Below are positions 59,606 through 64,000 of a stretch of 64,000 bases of DNA, one piece after another; position 1 is the stretch's first letter; each line of letters starts with the position of its first letter. The stretch comes from Streptomyces sp. NBC_01381 (lineage in GTDB: Bacteria > Actinomycetota > Actinomycetes > Streptomycetales > Streptomycetaceae): the NCBI RefSeq assembly GCF_026340305.1, contig NZ_JAPEPI010000002.1:1-64000 (forward strand), written 5' to 3'. Made by a program: the position numbers and the translations under genes. The notes below the pieces were generated by a model. That model made no database searches. It saw nothing but the letters and a program-made list of their open reading frames with translations, and was not told the origin of the DNA.

Positions 59606-62600
59606 GTGGACGAATACGCGGGGCGGGTACTCGCCGACCGCTATCGCCTGCCGTTGCCTCCGGCGGATGAGTACGAACTCGCCGAGACCCGTGCCTTCGA
59701 CACCTACAGCGGGCAGGAAGTCCTGGTCAGGCAGGTGCCGTTGCCCGAGGTCGTCGACGCGGAGGTGCTCGAGCTCGACGAGCGTGACTTTCCCGACGGG
59801 GAGTTGCCCGAGGGGTTCGTGAGCGCGGGGGCGGTGCGGCGGCCGTCGGCGCGTACGACGCGCAGGCCGTCGGATCCGGCGGTGCGGCGTGCGATCGAGG
59901 CCGCGCAGGCCGCCGCGCAGATTCCCGACCATCCGCGGCTCGACCAGGTCTTCGACGTGTTCGCCGAGGGCGGTTCGTTGTGGATAGTCAGCGAGTTGGT
60001 GGCGGCGAGGCCGCTGGCCGCGCTGCTTGCGGAGCGTCCGCTGAGTCCCTATCGCGCGGCGGAGGTCGCGTCGGACGTGGTGACGGCGCTGCGGGTGCTG
60101 CACGCGCACGGCTGGGTGCACCGCAACATCACGGCGCGCACGGTGCTGGTCTGCGACGACGGCCGGGTGGTCCTGACGGGCCTGGCGGCGGGCGCGGCGG
60201 AAGAGGCACTGTGCGGCTACGACCCGCGCCCCGAGGAGGTCCTCGGGGGCTTCGAGGCCGACGGCTCTGCGGCTGCCGCGGATGCGACGGACGATGAGGG
60301 TGGGTACGCGGAGATAGAGCCCGGCGGTGGGGGCTCCGACGCCGACGAGACTCCCGAGGAGCCGGCCGCCGAGCCCGAGTCTCAACTGGATGTGCGGGCG
60401 GCGCGGGCCGGTGCGATAGCCGCGTATCGCGCCGGGACGCGGGCCGCGGCGCGGCTGAGCGAGGGCGAGGTGCCGGGGCCGCGGGGCGGCGGCGCTTCGG
60501 GTGAGGCCGGGCGGCGCGACGGTTTCGAGGCGTACGACGGTGAAGGCTCGGACGGATACGGCGCGGACGGATACGGCTCGCGCCGGTACGGCGGTGGCGA
60601 AAGCGGCGGCGGCGAAGCCGATGTGGCCGGGCGGATCCTGGACCCCTACGGCGTCGCGGGCACGAAGCCGTGGCATGGGGCGGTGCCCAGGGGCGGCGGC
60701 GAGGTGTCCCGTCGCGAGGGGCAGGGGGGCGCTCCGCAGCGTGGCGGCCCCGGTAGTCCGGCGCCGGGGCATGGGATTCCGGGCCAGGCGTCGGGTCGCG
60801 GTGTTTCTGGGGCTGAGCCGGGGCGTGGTGAGTTGGGTCGTGGTGGCTCCGGTTCCGCGTCGGGTTATGGGGCTTCTGGTTCCGGGGCGGGTCGCGGTGT
60901 TCCTGGATCTGCACCGGGCCGCGGTGAGTTGAGTCGTGGTGGTCCCGGTTCCGCGCCGGGCCGCGGTGAGTTGAGCCACGGAGCTCCCAGCCCCGCTTCG
61001 AGCCGGGGCGAACTGGGCCACGGCAGTCCCGGTTCTACCCCGCCCCGCGGCGAACTGGGCCACGGCGGTCCCGCTTCCACGCAGCCCCGCGGCGAGCTGA
61101 GCCACGGCGTTCCCGGTTCCACCCCGCCCCGCGGCGAGCTGCGCCACGGTGCGCGAGGCCGGGTGTCCGCCCCTGGTGGCGCCGCCTCCAGCCCGAACCC
61201 CGGTCCCTCGACCCCCGGCCCCCGCAGCCCCCACACCCCCGACTCCGCCCCCAGCCCCGGCAATTCCGGGCACACCTACTGGGACGCTCTCGTCGCCGAG
61301 CGCAGTGGCGCCCGGCGTGGACCCGCCACCGCCTTGGCCGCCGAGCGGGCCCGGCATGCGCGGATGACCGTGGTGGGGGCTGTCACTGAGCGGTGGGCGC
61401 CCGAGCAGGCCGGGCCCGTGCATGAGAACTGGCAGCTTGCCGCGCCCATCGGGCCCGCCACGGACCTGTGGGCGCTTGGCGCGTTGCTGTTCCGTGCCGT
61501 GCAGGGCCATGCGCCGTACCCGGAAGAGAGCACGTTCGAGCTCGTCCAGCTGGTCTGCGCCGAGCCGCCCGCCTTCGCCGAGGAGTGCGGTCCGCTCCGG
61601 CCAGTGGTCGAGTCGCTGCTGCGGCAGGACCCGACCGAGCGGCTCGACTTCGAGGAACTGAACGGCTGGCTGCGGTCGTTGGTCCGCTCGGCGCCCGAGC
61701 CGGAGGCCGGTGCGAACGTCGTGCCCGCGCCGCCGTTCGACGCCCGACGGCTGCCCATCCTGCGTCGCCGTGGCGAGGTCGTGCGCCGCCGCCGCGCCGC
61801 CGCTCAGGCCGCCGCCGTGTCGCGGCAGAACGGGCGGCACAAGCACAAGGCTGGGTCCAAGGCCGGGTCCAAGGCCAAGGGCAGGGCCAACCCCCAGCGG
61901 GGGCGCGAGAGCAGGGCCGCGATGCCGGCGGCCGCTCCGCCGCCCAGACGTGCCACCGCGCCGCGCCAACCGCGCAGCGGCGCGGGACAGCGGCCGCGCT
62001 CCCTGGGGCGCGTACTGCTCCTGCTCATCCTCGTCGGCCTCGTCGCGGCAGTCGCGTACGCGATGGTCTTCATGCCGAAGTCGGGGGAGAGGGAAGGCGG
62101 CGACAGCGGGCGGGCCGGTTCCGCGGGGGACGTCGGGAGCAGTCAGGCGCCGACCCCTGACAGCAGTTCCAGTGCGCGGCCGGGCCAGGACGGAAAGCCG
62201 GACAACTCCGGTGAGCCGAGCGACAAGCCGGAGAAGAGCCCGAGTTCGGAGCAGCCGCAGACCAGCGGGCCCGAAGTGCCGCAGGGCTTCACGCTCCGCA
62301 AGGACGCCGAGGGCTTCCGGGTGGCCGTCGCCAGCGGCTGGGACCGGCAGCCCAAGAACGGGCGCGGGCAGGTCCTTTACACCCACGGCGACTTCCAGCT
62401 GATCGTCGTGCCGGGGCGGGACGGCACGGACGAGTACGGCAGCGATCCCATGAAGTACCAGCGGGAGCACGAGCGGGAGCTGCAGCCGTTCCGCGACTCG
62501 ACGTGGGCCACGTCCAGCGGGATGCGCACCGTGGACGTGGGCGGGCGGACCATGGCCGAGGGGCAGTTCACCTGGCAGGACGCGGAGGGACGCGAGATCT

Positions 62601-62731
62601 TCGTACGCAATCTCGCGATGCCCGTCGGCGGGAAGTACCACGTCGTGCAGCTCCGGGGTCCTGAGGCCGAGCGGGACGAGGTGACGCGGCTCTTCGAGCA
62701 GGCGTCGGCGACGTATCAGGTCGCCGACTGA
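59606..62731 (+). CDS. Membrane pseudokinase with giant activation-segment insertion
   Basis: 1041 residues from GTG 59606 (GGGGGAGG upstream). Kinase-like N-lobe: the VAVK Lys is replaced (VLVRQ, about residue 42), HRD is HRN (172-174) with no catalytic Lys, and DFG is TGL (191-193). Then about 400 residues of Gly/Pro/Ser-rich sequence, including 14-residue tandem repeats, before APEQ (598-601) and DLWALGALLF. Next a basic linker, a membrane helix (about 802-823) and an outer domain (QGFTLRKDAEGFRVAVASGW) like that of kinase 1. Expected to bind or scaffold, not phosphorylate. Confidence 0.88.
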   Translation: MDEYAGRVLADRYRLPLPPADEYELAETRAFDTYSGQEVLVRQVPLPEVVDAEVLELDERDFPDGELPEGFVSAGAVRRPSARTTRRPSDPAVRRAIEAAQAAAQIPDHPRLDQVFDVFAEGGSLWIVSELVAARPLAALLAERPLSPYRAAEVASDVVTALRVLHAHGWVHRNITARTVLVCDDGRVVLTGLAAGAAEEALCGYDPRPEEVLGGFEADGSAAAADATDDEGGYAEIEPGGGGSDADETPEEPAAEPESQLDVRAARAGAIAAYRAGTRAAARLSEGEVPGPRGGGASGEAGRRDGFEAYDGEGSDGYGADGYGSRRYGGGESGGGEADVAGRILDPYGVAGTKPWHGAVPRGGGEVSRREGQGGAPQRGGPGSPAPGHGIPGQASGRGVSGAEPGRGELGRGGSGSASGYGASGSGAGRGVPGSAPGRGELSRGGPGSAPGRGELSHGAPSPASSRGELGHGSPGSTPPRGELGHGGPASTQPRGELSHGVPGSTPPRGELRHGARGRVSAPGGAASSPNPGPSTPGPRSPHTPDSAPSPGNSGHTYWDALVAERSGARRGPATALAAERARHARMTVVGAVTERWAPEQAGPVHENWQLAAPIGPATDLWALGALLFRAVQGHAPYPEESTFELVQLVCAEPPAFAEECGPLRPVVESLLRQDPTERLDFEELNGWLRSLVRSAPEPEAGANVVPAPPFDARRLPILRRRGEVVRRRRAAAQAAAVSRQNGRHKHKAGSKAGSKAKGRANPQRGRESRAAMPAAAPPPRRATAPRQPRSGAGQRPRSLGRVLLLLILVGLVAAVAYAMVFMPKSGEREGGDSGRAGSAGDVGSSQAPTPDSSSSARPGQDGKPDNSGEPSDKPEKSPSSEQPQTSGPEVPQGFTLRKDAEGFRVAVASGWDRQPKNGRGQVLYTHGDFQLIVVPGRDGTDEYGSDPMKYQREHERELQPFRDSTWATSSGMRTVDVGGRTMAEGQFTWQDAEGREIFVRNLAMPVGGKYHVVQLRGPEAERDEVTRLFEQASATYQVAD
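60821..61144 (+). repeat. 42-bp tandem repeats within the pseudokinase gene
   Basis: A 14-residue unit of type xRGELxHGxPGSxP; five good consecutive copies from 60917, one earlier copy at 60821 and a degenerate stretch between. DNA copies differ mostly in third bases and a few residues. Confidence 0.85.
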
Positions 62732-62911
62732 CCTTCCAGGCGCGGAAGTTGACCGTTCGTGACCAGTGCTTTCGGGCGTCCGGCCGACGCGCAAGGCGGC
62801 GCGCCCACAGTGCGTGAAGCGTCACAGTGCGATCTCCGTGCACCCCCGAAGGTTCCCTGTACGCTGCCCCCTCCCTAATCTTGGCCCTGTCAAGAACAAT
62901 GATGGGGAATC

Positions 62912-64000
62912 GTGAATCAGATGCAGGGCCTGCTCCTCGCGGGCCGCTACCGGCTCGGTGAGTCCATCGGGCACGGTGGCATGGGGCGGGTGTGGCGCGC
63001 GCGGGACGAGGTCCTGCACCGGGCCGTCGCCGTCAAGGAGCTGACGGCCGCGCAGTGGGTGCAGGAGGCCGACCGCGCGGTGCTCTTCGCGCGCACCCAG
63101 ACGGAGGCCCGTGCCGCGGCCCGCATCAACCACCCTGCCGTCGTCACCGTCCACGACGTCATCGAGTACGACGACCGGCCCTGGATCGTGATGGAGCTGG
63201 TCGACGGCTGTTCGCTGGCGGACGCCGTGAAGGACCAGGGCCGCGTCGACCCGGTCGAGGCCGCCCGCATCGGCCTGTGGACCCTGAAGGCGCTGCGTGC
63301 CGCGCACGCTGCCGGAGTCCTGCACCGTGACGTCAAGCCCGGCAACGTACTGCTGGCGGACGACGGCCGCATCCTGCTCACCGACTTCGGGATCGCCGCG
63401 ATCGAGGGCGACACGACGATCACGCGGACCGGCGAGGTCGTCGGCTCCGTCGACTATCTGGCGCCAGAGCGGGTCAGTGGCGCCAACCCCGGGCCCGCGT
63501 CCGACCTGTGGGCGCTCGGCGCCACGCTCTACACGGCGGTCGAGGGCAAATCCCCCTTCCGGCGCACGTCGCCGCTCGGCACGATGCAGGCCGTGGTCGG
63601 CGAAGAGCCCGCGCCGCCCGAGTACGCGGGGGCGCTCGCGCCCGTCATCGGCGCGCTGCTGAGCAAGGACCCGGAGGACCGGCCCACCGCCGAGGAGGCC
63701 GAGCTGATGCTCGCCGAGGCGGCGGAGGGGCGGCGGCCGAGCCGGGCACAGGCGTACGTTCCGACGCAGGTGCATGTGACCGGGCAGCAGCCCGTGCCGC
63801 AGCCCGTGCCGCAGGCCGCACACTCGGCAGAGCCGGGGACGGCCGTCCAAGGCGCGACGGGAACAGCCGCCCATGGCCATGGCTCCGGCACCTTCGTCCA
63901 CGACGGTCACTCCAACCACCCCCCGAAGCGCCGCAAGTGGCCCGTGATCGTCTCCGTGGTCGCGGCCGCCGTACTGCTCGGTGGCGGCGGGGCCGCCCTG
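62912..64000 (+). CDS. Membrane Ser/Thr protein kinase 2, 3' end beyond window
   Basis: GTG 62912 opens a frame running to the window end (363 codons, no stop). Glycine loop IGHGGMGRVW, Lys42 in VAVKEL, HRDVKPGN (Asp140), DFG 158-160, APER, DLWALGATLY: complete catalytic set. A Gln/Pro/Val-rich linker (QQPVPQPVPQ) and His-rich patch lead into a membrane helix (WPVIVSVVAAAVLLGG) at the border. The outer domain lies outside. Confidence 0.95.
   Translation, partial: MNQMQGLLLAGRYRLGESIGHGGMGRVWRARDEVLHRAVAVKELTAAQWVQEADRAVLFARTQTEARAAARINHPAVVTVHDVIEYDDRPWIVMELVDGCSLADAVKDQGRVDPVEAARIGLWTLKALRAAHAAGVLHRDVKPGNVLLADDGRILLTDFGIAAIEGDTTITRTGEVVGSVDYLAPERVSGANPGPASDLWALGATLYTAVEGKSPFRRTSPLGTMQAVVGEEPAPPEYAGALAPVIGALLSKDPEDRPTAEEAELMLAEAAEGRRPSRAQAYVPTQVHVTGQQPVPQPVPQAAHSAEPGTAVQGATGTAAHGHGSGTFVHDGHSNHPPKRRKWPVIVSVVAAAVLLGGGGAAL

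Noticed and set aside
57659..62794. Open reading frame of about 1,700 codons on the minus strand
   Set aside because: Antisense to the kinase and pseudokinase genes; its Arg/Gly/Pro-rich translation has no domain and follows from GC-rich third positions.

Overview
This window looks like a Streptomyces chromosome. The DNA is very GC-rich, and short hairpins without long U-tracts end most transcription units. The developmental genes whiD and bldM and the gene order around them match what I know of Streptomyces coelicolor. No tRNA or rRNA gene, insertion sequence, prophage or CRISPR array was seen. All function calls were read from the sequence; no database was searched.

Layout. (1) 1-22430, translation machinery: the 3' part of tuf, then the S10, spc and alpha ribosomal operons (rpsJ to rplQ, with secY, adk, map, infA and rpoA), truA, two membrane-protein genes, and rplM-rpsI. 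Ribosomal protein S4 (rpsD), often found between rpsK and rpoA, is absent; that gap holds a UUCG hairpin. (2) 22503-34397, wall, cofactor and tRNA-modification genes: glmM, coaA, acpS, nnr, alr, an alpha/beta hydrolase, and the t6A genes tsaE, tsaB and tsaD with rimI. A 53-codon gene behind a perfect iron-box-like palindrome lies between tsaE and tsaB. (3) 34569-42505, an accessory block between tsaD and groES: a TetR/MFS pair, an ECF42-type sigma factor with a DGPF protein, a methyltransferase, and a deacetylase coupled to a small lipoprotein. (4) 42521-54000: groES-groEL1 under two CIRCE operators, an SDR, a MOSC protein, a LysR regulator, whiD, bldM, a ShbA-like sigma factor, guaB, a guaB3-like gene, and a nucleotide-sugar-dehydrogenase homologue that has lost its active-site residues. 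(5) 54094-64000: glpD, a secreted serine hydrolase, and three consecutive membrane Ser/Thr kinase-family genes, the middle one a pseudokinase with a roughly 400-residue insertion in its activation segment.

Working together. The first 23 kb supplies ribosomes, the Sec channel and RNA polymerase alpha. The order alr ... tsaE-tsaB-rimI-tsaD-groES-groEL1-whiB-like-sigma-guaB-guaB3 resembles the Mycobacterium tuberculosis alr-guaB region, so block 3 looks like a later insertion into a conserved backbone. The points most worth a second look are the degenerate sugar dehydrogenase, the kinase-pseudokinase-kinase array, the iron-box mini-gene, the ECF42 promoter hidden in the end of the MFS gene, a recurrent 45-bp intergenic repeat (five copies), and a run of genes that look leaderless.
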